Positions 21,207 to 36,199 are shown, counted from the first letter of the stretch. The stretch: DNA of 64,000 bases from Periplaneta americana (GCF_040183065.1 NC_091128.1:179813168-179877167); one strand, 5' to 3'. Numbers and translations are program-made. The notes: a model not told the origin generated them from the letters alone.

Positions 21207-24200
21207 CTGCAATACGAATCAAACATTAGTCTGTACGAAAGATAAATACAATAATATGAATTATGCATTACCAATTGTGTGGTTATCAGAAGGTACCAAT
21301 ACTACAGACTAAAGGCTCATTCACAATGACAATTAAACATAACGTAAGCGTTAACTTAAGAATATAAACGACATTAAAATCAAGAAGTCATACCATCATT
21401 CACGATGGGAACATAAACATAACCGCAAACATACTTGGTAACCATGGAAACATAACAACGACGCCATTTTCTCATATTCTGTCGTATACTTCAGCGCTCC
21501 ACGATTGTATTCTGTTTGCAAATCACGTAAGCATAAGCATGAAAGTTTGGAGTATGCAAACTTTCATGTTAACGTCTTACGGTAATGTTTATGTCAATGC
21601 TTATGTGAATCATTGTGAATGATCCCATTTGGTAGCCTGGGCGCAAACTTCTGTGTTTATGTTACGGTTATGTTTAATTTTCATTGTGAATGGGCCTTAA
21701 CTTCTTATGCTGGATATAATAATATTAATTATGCATTACCAATTGTGTGGTTATCAGAAGGTACCAATACTAAAGACTAACCAAACATTAATTAAACTGG
21801 CCCATTCAATCGTGCTGATATGATGATGATGAGTTAATCGTAGGCAGAAGAGAACTGATTATGGTTGAAATGAATTATGACGTGTATTAGTAACTTGGTT
21901 CTTCACAATCTATGAGCAATAAAGAATTATTATTATTATTACGTTAAAATCCCGAATGCTTTTATAGCAAGGTACAATAAGAACAGATGTAAATAAAATA
22001 AAAACTGGAAGTAATATAACTTTTTGCGGGGAGTGGGATATGATGATAGAGACTGGATTAATCTTGCACAGGATAGGGACCGATGGCGGGCATATGTGAG
22101 GGTGGCAATGAACCTGCGGGTTCCTTAAAAGCCATTTGTAAGTAAGTAAGTACTGTAAGTGTTTTTTGCTGTACCGGTATTTACAGTTATTGTTGTTAGA
22201 CCTTGAAAGTTAGAATTCCCACACACAAACTTGTTGCTAGGTAAACCATTCTTCATAACACAAAACTATACTGAAATAGACTCATTACAGTGCACTCATT
22301 GTTACTTAGTTAACATTAAAGTGCAGTTTTGCGAAGGCTTTCAAATAATATTGCTCTAAATTTTCAATCCAAAATTTATTGTATTTGTAAATTTTAAAAA
22401 TATGATCGTGCAAAAAATGTTGCACAATACACGTTTGTGAAGTGCATTACAAAATATCGGAAATTGAAAAACTCGCTCAGCACGTTTTTCAAACTTATCC
22501 TCGATTTTGAAAAAAGCACTTCCCAACCTTGCATCGTAATATAGGCCTACTATTGCAGATTGAAGGGGGCACTAGAATACGTTAAAATAAATAAAACAAC
22601 TATTACCCATTTTGTAATTAAGTGCGTAGTTAATTAGAAAATTAGACTGAAGGGTACTTTGGCAACAGAGCACCTACAAACACACTCACGAACTCAGGTC
22701 TGTATTCCGTCCCTTAGTCACTGCAGCAGGGTTGCCAGACTTCCTAATGCCAGGAAATAATGATCGTGTTAATCTTTTTATTTAATTTGCAAGCAAACCG
22801 TCCATTTTCTTTAAAAACTGCAGAGGGATAAAACCTTCCTTATCAGTTCTTCTAATGACAAGAGTAAAAATCAGAATCGTACGAATAGTACTTATTGAGT
22901 AAAACAGTGTTGAAATTTAGGGGAAAATTACTGTTTTCTGAGCTAAGTATTTATTTGTGACTAATATAATATATGAACTTTTCGTTGTACTCTAGCCAAG
23001 GAGTAAGCTGTTGAAATCTGCAAGTTATATTACTTCCACTCTGTATAACCCCATTCTTAGTTGCAGGGTAGAATGTGTAGAAATGGGTAAAAAAAAGGAC
23101 AAGGAAGTTACCTAGTTTTAAAAGCACCCTATGCCAGTGCTAGAAAGAGACAATCTCTGTAGATAGAAAGTTAAAACCTTACATAGCGTCCCATGCTTTC
23201 TGGCCTCGGTATTAGAAGAAGATGGTGTGGGCACTGTAATCAAGATCTGTTAACAATTGGAATCCTAACAGTAACCTCTCTTTCTAAAATTATATAAACT
23301 TTGAGACGAAACAGTTGTGTAATTTTAATGATTAATAAGATTAATTGATTAGCTAGTGGACTTACTCATGTTAATTATGTAAGATTTGTGCGGCTTACAG
23401 CTGTTTATTCTTGGTGTTCTGTTTTTGTGTTTTGTATTGCTGTTTCCGTGTTGATGATTGTCTGTGTTTTTTCTTTGGTCCTGTGTTGTTGTGTAGTATG
23501 TTATGTTTTAATCATTTTTCCAGTAGAATGGTTTCGTTGCGGTTGAAGGTTATGTTTGCTGTGTCGTGTATTTTTGGGTGGAATTTGTGTTCTGATTTTT
23601 GTGTTTTTGTTTGTTGTGTTTTTAGTTTTGCTATCTTGGGGTTGTGTCGTTTCTTTATTTTGTGGCTGATGTTCGATATTATTTCCAAGAATAAGCAGCT
23701 GTAAGCCGCACAAATCTTACATAATTAAGTCCATAATTAAGTCCACTAGTTAATCAATTAATTGTATTCAAATGTTAAAAGTAGTGTACGCAAGATTCAA
23801 AATGGATTAATACGAATTCCAACACTAAGAAATAATACACTCATATCGATGCTTAGGCATCTTTCCCGCAGAAAGTATACAACTAAAAACCTGGATAAAC
23901 CCTGAAGCTGAAAATTTCGTTTCCACCTGGCTTGGACCAGCCGTTTCAGTCTGTTTTCTGTGCCGCAATCGAGGCATGGCATGACCTACCTTCTGAAGAA
24001 GGGAATCTTACCATCTGCAGAGTGGTTATGTACTTCTTCCACCACAGGTACTTCTGGTACTGAGGGCCCATTGCGGACATCATATAGTAGAAGTACATGA
24101 TGATGTGAACAAAAGAATTTATCACTCCGATGAAGGTGCCGTGTCCACCGGGATAGTACTTTGTGCACCCCCACGAGATCATCGGCATCACCGTGTGGTG

Positions 24201-27200
24201 ATACATGTGCAAGAATGTGATCTGCTTCTCCTTTTTTCGTAATACGAAAAACACCTGAACAGAAAGTAACATAATATTATTTAGGGCCAAATTAAAGCAG
24301 TACCGGTACCTAATTTCTCACACCTTCTATTCTGTAGGTGAATTCATGACATTCAACAACGCTTCATGAATATTTCTGTCTTGTATTAAGTATCGATACT
24401 AAAACTTTGTGTTGTACCAGTAGACTATATTGTAAAACTCTTCTGTATGTATTTGAACTAGACTGTGACTATAATTAAGACTTTGTAGTACTATTAAGAT
24501 TTTGTTTTCTTTTTGTTTTTTGTTTGACATGTTTCATATTCTAGCTGTGAAGCAATGTACGAATACCATGGAATGTAAATAAATACAATACAATACAATA
24601 CAATACCTCAACAGAAAGTTACAATGAACTATTTTAAGCTGTCATAGGAAATGGGTTTATTTTAGTATACAGTTTACATAGGACAGGAGAGTGACTTCAG
24701 GCCTAACAAGCATGTTGTTTCAGTTGTGACAACAGTGCACACTTCCGTCAACGATGTTGCAAGTTCTGTTACATTGGAAAGTTGATATCAACCATTTAGT
24801 GAATTATCAAAAACTGAATTTCAGGAAAAGTTTGAAGTTTGTCACGAAAACTTTGGAATAATGTGGACACTTAAAAACAAAAGTTCTATATTTTTTATAG
24901 AATAAGCTGCAATGAATATGTAGACACCCGAAGTATAGTATAATATATCTGCATTTGTGCCCTAACTGTAACCTGCAGAATTTGTTTTGGAATTTTTCCT
25001 AATTTCAATGACTTGTTTAGAAGTGTAGTAATATACAAAAATAAAACAACATATATCTGAGGACTCAGGAGGATAACCTCATCTTTTAACTTACAACCGT
25101 GTGTTAGGTAATGCCCCATTATTAAATATTATCTTTCAGTAAAAGATGTTGCGGTTCCTTTTGGAAAAAAGTTTGTATCCTCAAAATGGCTGGAGAAAAC
25201 TTAATACTGAAGAAAGTGAAAAAGACACAGTTTTAGTTTTTATCCAGAAAATGTCAGCTGAAAACTCATACGACATGTAATTGGTCTGACCAAATGAATG
25301 ATTATGCAATACAGAGTTGACTCCGTAATCAGTTAGTATGAAATGTAGGCATCTGTAAAGGTCATAAGGTCCTAGGCAAAAGTCATACATGAGACCCTTG
25401 AGGAGAAAAATGTCATCGATGCAGAATGTGAAGAAACAATTTACTGGACAAATTGTAAGACTACATCAGTTTTCTATAGGCCTATTTGGTGTTGCCGGTA
25501 ATAAATTAATCTATAACAGAGGAAGAACTTAATTGTGAAGTCAAGTCATTTTCAATAAACAGAAGTCAAGATGATAGATAGCTTATCTTGTTAAATAGTA
25601 AGTTTATAATTCTTAAAGAGATTTTCTGCTATAAAAGGAGCACCACACAACAAATTACACTAGTCGACTAATTGAAACTTTTCTCGTGTATCTAATGTGT
25701 AAATGGGTGGATTTACCTCATTTTGGGGTGCTGAAATCGGTGGAAAAATCAGTTTCTTTCTATCACAATGACAGTAATACCACATTGGTAAATATGGTAA
25801 ATTCATGCATAACATAACACTTTGAACTTCACTAAAGTTTTCTAGACAACATAAAAACTCTTATAAACCAACAAAATCACGTTCGAGCACGCACTAGACT
25901 ACAGGGCTGACATCATAGCTAAGTCGCTTTTACCAGGCAAAGCACGACTGCCATACAGTGACTCTCTTGAAAACTTCTTCCACCACATATTACATCCAAA
26001 TACAAAGTTTAACCATCATACTTCTGATTTATTATACACTATCCCTGAAAAAATGACAGCATTAACAATGTAAAAATGTTTTAAAAAATCCTTATAAAAT
26101 CTAAAATGTCTCAAAACCCTTACGTGATACAATTCCGAAGGTCGTTTCGGATTCTACAACTAAAAATTGATATGAATTGATATATCACACACCAGATGCA
26201 AAATGGCTGTTAACCCTCGACAAACTGGTGGGGTACATACCCACTTAGCTTACAGTGTGTGCATTTCAGGTCAGCTTGCGGAGAGTTAACGGTGTAATTA
26301 GCTGAACGTACAGTCCTGTTCCACATTGTTTCCACTTATATCAGAGTTGGACACATCATTATCACACTGCTTAAATAATAGCTTTGAGTCAACTTTCATG
26401 AAATTAAAAACTATTATGAATGGACAACAATAACTTTAGTACTTCATGCATTCATGTTACTTTACGCTACAGAGATGCAATGTATCATTAATTTCTTTTG
26501 CTAGCTATAGTATTATGAACGTTTCATGAACAATATTTCACTTAGGAATTTACAGTTTTAGTTCCTATTTACAATAGTACTGAATAAAGATATTTCAGAA
26601 TGCCACAATCCATTCAGAAAGTTCTGAGTGAATACTGTTCTTAAAGGCAACATGCTTGCACTGACAAGTCACTCTGCTGTCGATAATTTAGTCAAGTCAA
26701 GAAATAAATAGAATCACGTATTATATTATCTTTACTTTGCTCAACTAGACATACAAACTATGCAACTTACTGTATCCAGCAGTTCTGATATTTTTGCCAG
26801 GAAATAAATATAGACACCTCGTGCTACCTAAAATGTAAAACAGTTCATTTATATATTTACATGCGGTTATAATGACAGCATAAATGAATAGACTATACTA
26901 GGAAGTGTAATGGAGTCTGGTAGGAATGTATACAACTCAATTTTACTTCAAAGTTTAGTCTTGAACTATATACGTCAACTTTCAATGAGATTACGACGCA
27001 TTTAAATTGTGATAAATTAAAATTATTTTTGCATTATATAAAACAACTTAAAATAAAAAAAAAAAAGAGATTACCAAATTTACAGGGTGTCCAGCACACA
27101 CCTTGAACACCCGCAATATTCGCCCCTGAGTCCTAAACCACACAGACAAGATTTCACAGCAGAGCGTATTAAAGGTTTAGAGTCCAATGCCATTACATGC

Positions 27201-30200
27201 AGTTTTTCATAATTTCTTCGGTCTATACTTACGCCATTTGTTGAGTAATTTCTATAATATTTTACTAGCAGCTTCCCTGTGTAAGAAATGAAGCTGTGTT
27301 GGAACGAGTGGGTGAAGAAAGAATGATGCTGAAACTGATTAGGAAGAGGAAAAGGAATTGGCTGAGTCACTGGTTGAGAAGAAACTGTCTTCTGAAGGAT
27401 GCACTGGAAGGAATGGTGAACGGGAGATGAGTTCGGGGCAGAAGAAGATATCAGATGATAGACGACATTAAGATATGTGGATCATATGCAGAGACAAAGA
27501 GGAAGGCAGAAAATAGGGAAGATTGGATAATGCTGGGTTTGCAGTGAAAGATCTGCCCTTGGACAGAACACTATGAATGTATACTCACTCTCATAGCTTC
27601 TGGCGAGTTTGAGAAGTCCACTGGTTGGCACTGCCAGCTGTACTTCCTCAGCCACGCTGCGTCTAGTCCCTGGTACAGAAACAGGCACTTACAATAAATC
27701 AACTGCTTGCTGGGCATCCTAACTGAGGAAATAGGAACGTACGAACTGACCACCACATTTGTTTTCATTAGCATATCTACCTGAAGATGGACAATCGAGT
27801 TTCTTCTATCTTGGCATGCTGAGCACTGATGGCCACTGTAAAATTCTTAACTCTCGATAAAGTAACTCCAATAATAGGTATCTGCATGGTGACTTCATAT
27901 AGTCATGATTATTCAGCGAGGCCTCATATATATCAATTACATATCAATGTTAACGATACATATTTGAAACTGTTGTTGAAAATGGGAATGACTTCTATGT
28001 CTTAAATGCAGGTATAGGCCATTGATGATACAGAGGAGGAGAGTTCGGTCGGCACCATGAATCGGGTCTCAGCATAGCTCAGATGGAAAGAGCACTCAGT
28101 GCACATAGCTGAGAGGTCCTGGAGTCGATTCCTGGTGCCAGAACGAATTTTTCTCCAATAATAGGTAACTGAGAAACTAAGTTAGTCTGTAATTTAAAAT
28201 CTGAGGTTTAAGTATTTCAAAACTGAAAATTTTATGGCATTCTAGTTTAAAATATGTCTCGTATAGAACTGCAGATAATATTTATGAAAGTTAAGTATGA
28301 AGTCATGCTCTGGGCCACCAATTCTTCAGATTCACTTTATCTCAGTGCCAAACGATATCGGCAAAAATAACATATTCCGCAGTTAATATTACTGCAGTAC
28401 ATGATTTGCTGTCACTTACTTTACTTTTTGTCTAGCTCAGATATAGAGGACTCACCTCGTAGAACAAGTACACACTGACAAAGACTTGCAACATGTTGTA
28501 GAGGATGAGCGTGTTGGTGAGGTCGTAAGGCTTCCTGTGCTGCATGTAGCGGGGCCCCCACGACAGCACGAAGTACAGGTACGTGCCCATGATCGTCAAG
28601 CCAGGCATGGGACTTGTTATCAGGAGCCAGTCGTTGGTCCGGGGGTCTGAAACATGTATTGGCAAGATAAGGTTGGACTAATTCGATTTGGATTACATTG
28701 GGCTGCAATAGATTTGGATACATTGATTTATATGAAAATGAATTAGATTGGATTACAGGCAACATGACCTATCATGATGATGATTGTATTAGGCCATGCT
28801 GGCTAAAATTGAATGAAATTGTATTATATTTACAATTTATAGATTAGATTAGATCTTTATTAACTGATAATTACAGACATTCATGGCATTGTCAGTATAC
28901 AAGAAAAACAACATACCATACAATATACTATAAATAAACTTAATTGTAAATAAGCTTCGCATGCATTTACATTGAAGGTGAAAATAATATGGAGTAAGAT
29001 AACGTAATATATATCACAGTACAACTTAATACTAAATGACATGAGAAAAAAAAAGTTATATAAGCTCGATCTTCAGTCTCCTCTGTGTTTCATTTTTCCA
29101 GTCTTGACTTCAACTCTGGGTTACCTGGAACATACGAGTAAAATGATCAAGGGCATTATCAAGGAGAGAACGTAATTACTAACATTTTAAATTTAGGTAT
29201 TCATTTGTGCAAAATGGCAACTGTGTTAATAAAATATTGTTTACCTCTTGTTTTAAATTTTACCATGTGAAGTTCTTTGATATTTTGTGGAAGTTTATTG
29301 TATAAATTGTCACCTGCTGTTAAGACTTCTGGTAAGTCTGTGGTAATTCAAATGTAGCCCATGTTTTGGGATGTTCTGGTGTTATACTCATATGTTGAAT
29401 TTGTTTTAAAGGAATCTATGTTTTGATGGATAAAGCACACTATTTCTACGGTACGGGTAAGATTAGTTCTTTGAAAATGTTTATAATTTCAATCCGAATA
29501 GGAACTTGTTTAATGATTTTAAGTATTCTTTTCTGCAATTTGAGACTTATGTCACTTTTGGTGAAGATCCCCAATAATGCCATATGATAATAATGAATGA
29601 ACTATCCAAAGTAGACTGATATTAAAAGTTCCATGAGTGACATCTTGGCAAGGACCCGAAAAACAGAATGTGAGCAACTCAACTTCTCAGTTAGATGTTG
29701 TATATGCTTTACTGGAATCTATCCACATATCTAAAAATTTAGTGCACTCTACTTCCTTAATTATAGTATTATTAAGTACTATGTGAACCGTGTCCTCTAG
29801 TCAAAACACGATAACAAGCCGAGACTCCGATCTGTAATCAAAATGTGAAAGAGCGTTCAAGTATGCGTGCACGTACGTATGCAATCTGGGAAAGACAAAG
29901 GACGCAAGTTGAAAACGCACATTCAATAAGATTCTGTCAACATGATGCGCTGTTGAAAACCGTCTTCACTAAGTAATAATCAGCTAATTATACCTGCGGC
30001 CATATTCTGCTTAAAAGGTTCAGCACCAAACAAAACAATAATTACAATAATCATGGCCACCTAGAATAATCAACTGCTCATTACGTGTTACTGTTGAAGG
30101 AAATATCCCACCGGCAATGGGTACCTTTCAATTGCTGCATGCGCTGTAATTTTTAGTGGAATAGAACATGGACAACTGAATGCATTTCGTGCACCACTGA

Positions 30201-30302
30201 ATGTATTGCTGCCATGCGTGAAGAGAAAGGAAAGTTGGGCAGTATAAATGCACCTGTATCATAACGTTAATCGTCATCATCATAATTTTTAAGAGAGATT
30301 CT

Positions 30303-30350
<48 letters not shown>

Positions 30351-30676
30351 GTTACTTTACTTACTTACTGGCTTTTAAGGAACCCGGAAGTTCATTGCCG
30401 CCCTCACATAAGCCCGCCATTGGTCCCTATCCTGAGCAAGATTAATTCAGTCTCTACCATCATATCCCACCTCCCTCAAATCCATTTTAATATTATCTTC
30501 CCATCTACGTCTCGGCCTCCCCAAAAGTCTTTTCCCCTCTGGCCTCCCAACTAACACACTATGTGCATTTCTGGATTCGCCCATACGTGCTACATGTCCT
30601 GCCCATGTCAAACGTCTGGATTTAATGTTCCTAATTATGTCAGGTGAAGAATACAATGCGTGCAGTTCTGCGTTGT

Positions 30677-30729
<53 letters not shown>

Positions 30730-31197
30730 CATTTAAAATTATCTTACTTACATAACACTTCTTCTTCTTCCCCGTCCTCGCCATGTGAACGATTTCCAAT
30801 ACTTCCTGCATCTCCGTTTTTAACCCTTATTTTGAAATACATTCAACTTCGTCTTTAAAGTTTTCTATTTGTATACTTTAATTTCCGAACCATGGCGTCG
30901 TGATCTAAGGCATTCTGCCTAGGACTCGCTTTATGGAATGCGCGATGGTTCGAGTCCTCATAGGGGAGAAATTCTGTCATAAAATCTCGGCCAGTGTATG
31001 AGACCGGTGCCCACCTAACATCGTGATTAATTTGGGGAATTGCAATAAGTAGCGAAATCCGGTTACGAAAACTAGCTATAACGGCTGGGAGATCATCACA
31101 CGATACCGCCATTCTTGTTGGATGATCGTCCAGCTTTGCTTCGCCACGTGGACGTGAGCTGGTCGGTCTGGGCTCTTAAAGGGCTGTGACGCCACTT

Positions 31198-31232
<35 letters not shown>

Positions 31233-34200
31233 ACGAAAAATCTAACGGAATATACTGAAGATATTTATAGGATTAGGGGTGTATACAAGTGTATTTGAAT
31301 CAAGTTCCGTTTGGAAATGTCCACACTGCTCGTGGCATCCCGCAGTGACCTTGAAGACCACACACGAGTGTTCTTCTTGTTCTTCCTCGTCCACACGATG
31401 TCGTCACGTTACGTTGCAGCCGGTTTCAAGAACGCATATCGGCCAGAGAGCTACTGGAGTCCTTGAGCATCTCCGTCGAACACGGCGGAAGGTGAACAAC
31501 ATGGAAGGATTTTCGTCAAGGCTCCCGTACACATGTGGGGTAATTCAAGTCATAAATGAAAGTAAAAAGTAGTAGACTGGCTCCTGAAATTGAAGGCTAC
31601 AGTTTATAGCTTAATTGGTTCCATCCTCGGCAGACAGTAGCTACCTACTTACCAACTACCCAGCTGCCACACAGTGCTATGCGTACTGGCCACATATTAT
31701 TATATCAATCGTTAATTTTAGTCTGCTTATGAAGCACTTGGATTTGTTATGAGAAATTTAAAACTGTTTAATAATCAGCAGTCCTAACTCTACTATACAG
31801 CAGAATATGCCTCAATAATATGCATAAAGATTGACAACATATAGTTGAAATTATTCAGAATAAATTTTTAAGATTGATATATTTTAAATCGTTTAAAAAC
31901 TCTTGCCCTATTCGGCCACTAACATTGCAGCTAAGATCGATGTTTAATATGGAATCCCTCCAACATAGGAGATCAGTGTGCACAATTTTATTTCTCAGGG
32001 GAATACTAAAAACAAAATCGATTCTTCAGGTATGTTGTTAACTGTCCGAAGACAGGTTTGAACCTCATAAATAACACCAATAAGACATACTCATGAGGCA
32101 ACTAGGCCAGAAGATAATGGGGTAGAGTGGCCAGTTCCTTTCCTCCTCCAATGCACACATTGCCGATTAACTGCGTCTTCCATTAGTCAGACTTCAGTTG
32201 CATACAAACAATTCTGTGGTGTTTGGGTAAAGGGAGATAAGTCATAAAAATGAGTTCGGATATAAGTGAAAATTAAACTTGGAACCCTTATTACAAATAA
32301 TTTTCTACACAAATAACACACATCAACTGCTAGTATTCTTTGATTTTTGCACACCCACTTGTATAATTTAACTTGTGTGTTCATCTGGGGAACAAAATTC
32401 CACCTGCACAAAAAAATGACTTATACCCCTTTACCCGAACAGCACAGAATTGTTCTTCCTCTGACACATATCGTCAAGTGAGATGTACTGCCTGGTAATA
32501 GATGTATTGTACATATCGGCCAGAACCTCAATCAGCGGTATCTTCAGATATACTAAAATTAATTTCTTTTTATGCTCCATTTGTTAAGTCACATAAAAAG
32601 TACTTTTCCATATTCCTAGATGAAAGACAGTCATAAAAATTCACCCCTAATCAGAATGTTGTCCCTTTATAATCAGTTAAATAATTGCAATGATATTGAT
32701 TTATTATCAGGAACAGATGATATATTTAGAAACAAATTTATGTAAATTTGGTTAATTAAGAAGCTACTTCTTTCTCTGTCATTATATTCAGATTACTTAT
32801 TGTGTATGTTACAATACTCTGCTGCAAATATAAATTTGTTTTACATTATTAACTATTTTCTTGTAAGATAAAAATGTTAAGAAGGTACTTCTATGGGCAG
32901 TACTGGCTGTGTACATTCAAATAAATAAATAAATAAATAAATGCAAACTTCGAATCTTCCAAAGTCTCTGCTCAGACCTTCAGTCTGTCATGCAGACGGT
33001 CCAGGTTCGAGTCCAGGTCAGACCTAGAATTTTTCATTGAAAAATCCATAGTTGACACTTGAGGTGTTTTTCTCCCGTTTCCCATATTAGGCATCTATAT
33101 CATTCCGTCACCAATTCACCATTCCTTCATTATTCCCCGATCGCGGCTGGCGACGCACGGAGGGGGCTGGCCTAGGGACGAGGGGGGTTGCTCCTGCTCG
33201 AAACTTGGGTACGCAGCGAACCTTGGTGTAGTCAGCCGGTGTGGGTTTGGGAAGCACCTAGCTTGAGGGTTAGGGCAACAGATCTTGAAAGGTCGTAGTA
33301 CCTCCATTCCATTCCATCATTTCGTAAGTCTTGACTGTTCCCATTTGGTGGCGGCGAGAGGTGTGTCCGTGGGTATGTGAACCACGACCCGCACCAAGGT
33401 TTGCCAGGCAAGGTGACACCGCGGTAGTTGTCTATTTTCTTCCGCAGTAAAGAAATGAAGGACTTCACAGAACACCGTCCATTGCACATGCTATGCACAC
33501 GGAGAGTGGACTAACAGGAGAGTGTTACAAATATCACAATCGCCTATTATCTGATTCACGAGTTAAGGTGGCCTTCTCTCCAATATTTTGAAAGAAAAAT
33601 ACATAGGTCGGTTTTGCAGAGAAGCCTGCTGCAGGACATTTCACAAATATGTAGGCTTATTGTAGAGTACGCCACAAGTTTTATTATTGATAGTACAGAA
33701 TATAGACGAACTGGCGGTAAAGACTAATTAGGATTTCCCGGTTCTGATCGGGTCAAAAAATCTGTTATAACTGATATTTAACCCTTGGAGTGAATTTCGG
33801 TGAAGTCCGAAGGGCCTAACTAGTCAAACCCATTCTTCTCACCTCCACGCTGGGGCCCCTGGAATCTTTTAAGATGTGAAAGAGAGAGTGGTGTGCGGAA
33901 AGCTGCCGCATTTACCTTTCCCAAGAAAAAGTGCAAACATGGCGTTGTTAGCAGAAGAGATAAGGGATATGCTAGTGTAGCTAAATGACAGCTGTGAGCA
34001 GTTTGGGATGAAGATAAATGCAAACAAGACGAAGACCATGGTCATAGGAAGAAAAATACGGTAGGCTTAGGTAAACGTGCGAATTCTAAGTGAAACAGTA
34101 GAGCAAGTGGACAGCTTCAAATACTTGGGGTGTACTGTCAGCAGTAACACGATCTGCTGCCAGGAAGTCAAAAGGATGATAGCAATGGCAAAGGAAGCTT

Positions 34201-36025
34201 TTAATAGAAAAAGGAGCATCTTCTGCGGACCTCTGGAAAATGAACAAAGGAAGAGACTAGTGAAGTGCTTTGTGTCGAGTGTGGCATTATATGGGGCAGG
34301 AACATGGACATTACGACGAAGTGAAGAAAAGCGACTGGAAGCATTTGAAATGTGGATATGGAGAAGAATGGAGCGTGTGAAATGGACAGACAGAAAGGAA
34401 ATGAAGTTGTGTTGGAAAGAGTGGGTGAAGAAAGAATAATGCTGAAACTGGTCAGAAAGAGAAAAAGTAATTGGATAGATCACTGGCTAAGAAGAAACAC
34501 TACCTACTGAAGGATGCATTGGAAGGAATGGTGAACGGGAGAAGAGTTCGGGGCAGAAGTTATCAGATGATAAGCAACATTAAAATACAGGGTGGGCGGG
34601 AAATTACTAGGTATTAAAAAGGCGTATAAAATCTACATTTACAACGCTAAATTATTGAAATAAATTTTATGTGTACATTATTAAATGCATACCTCAAAAT
34701 TCAACTTAGGCATGTGTGACGTCGACCAATTTCCTCAAGCGGCCGGGAATGGAGTCCACAGTCTTCTAGAGGAAGTGATAACGCTCCTAATCCGTGCTTC
34801 CAATTCTTCCAGTGTGAGAGGTTTCGTCCGGTACACTCATCTTTTGCCCAGCCCCATACGAGAAGTCACAGGGTGTCAGGTTCATTCGTCGCCCCAGCCA
34901 ACTTCCAGGAAGCTTCTCACGTACGCACAACATTTGCAAAGCGAGGTGGCGAGACGTCCTGCATGGAGATAATGTCGCACGCACACACCGTGAGCCAACG
35001 TAACCTTCAAGCATCTCATGGCAGCGTTCCTCACGCAGGAGAATGGCCTCATTCCACGCCACAGGTCACTGTGGACGAGACTGCATCTTCTCCACTGTCA
35101 TACCGGGATCTTGTCAGCCCAATAATGTGTCGATTGACGAAATCTCCCACATGAAATAGGATCCTTTGACACAGTGGAGTCAACCCAGCATCAACTCCCC
35201 ATATTCCGTTCTGCGACCGCAGTCTTCTGGTGTCAGCTGCTGCACGTAATGGGGCTTCTGACGTACCGGGTACCTTGCGAGCTGCCCCAGAGAATTAAGA
35301 CAGATTCAGCATACGCAAACCATTGCATTGCCTAATTCTCTTAAATCTTTAAATGAAAGTTTAGAACCGAATTAACAAAATACCTTCTATTCATTTGATG
35401 AATTAGGTTGCTTATACTGTAAATTGAATTATGTTATTGCATATCTTTGTATAACGTTTGACTTGCTCCACTTTTCAAAGCTGCACCGCTTATGTAATTA
35501 TAAAGAAAACAAAGACGAAATGAAATGGGGCAGCATACAGCACATCGCCTGCTTCTACAGCAGCGTGAGATGTGACGCGTCTTCAGCGAGCGGTGGAAAG
35601 GTTGCTCAATGCTAATAGAACGGAACATGTCACGCTACATTTCAAACCCATTGTCGCGTCTTACAGCTGTATTTTTGTGGGTCACTTGCTTTCAAATGGG
35701 ATATTCGGAAGGCTGCCTTGCAAGTGAATACGTTTACTTATTTTTTAGGTTACGAATTTCAGTCATCTGTTCGTCTGCTTAGTCATGAAGATAACCATCC
35801 ACTCGTGTGGTTATTCACTTATTCTTTCGCCCACTTATTTATCTAATTATTATTCATTCGTCCGGTTATTCATTAATTCATTATTGTAAGAATTTATTCA
35901 CTCAATCCTTTGTCCGCCTATTAAGTAGATTCAGCAATCAAATAAATAAATAGATAGAACAACAAATTCCACATCTGGCCGAAATCTACGGCTGACCACT
36001 AGGATCCAGAATACAAAGAGCAGAG

Positions 36026-36122
<97 letters not shown>

Positions 36123-36124
36123 AA

Positions 36125-36199
<75 letters not shown>

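Noticed and set aside
28421..28765. 114-codon minus frame over gene B exon 2
   Set aside because: Out of frame with DPRTNDW and the other exons; the alternative frame is the family match.
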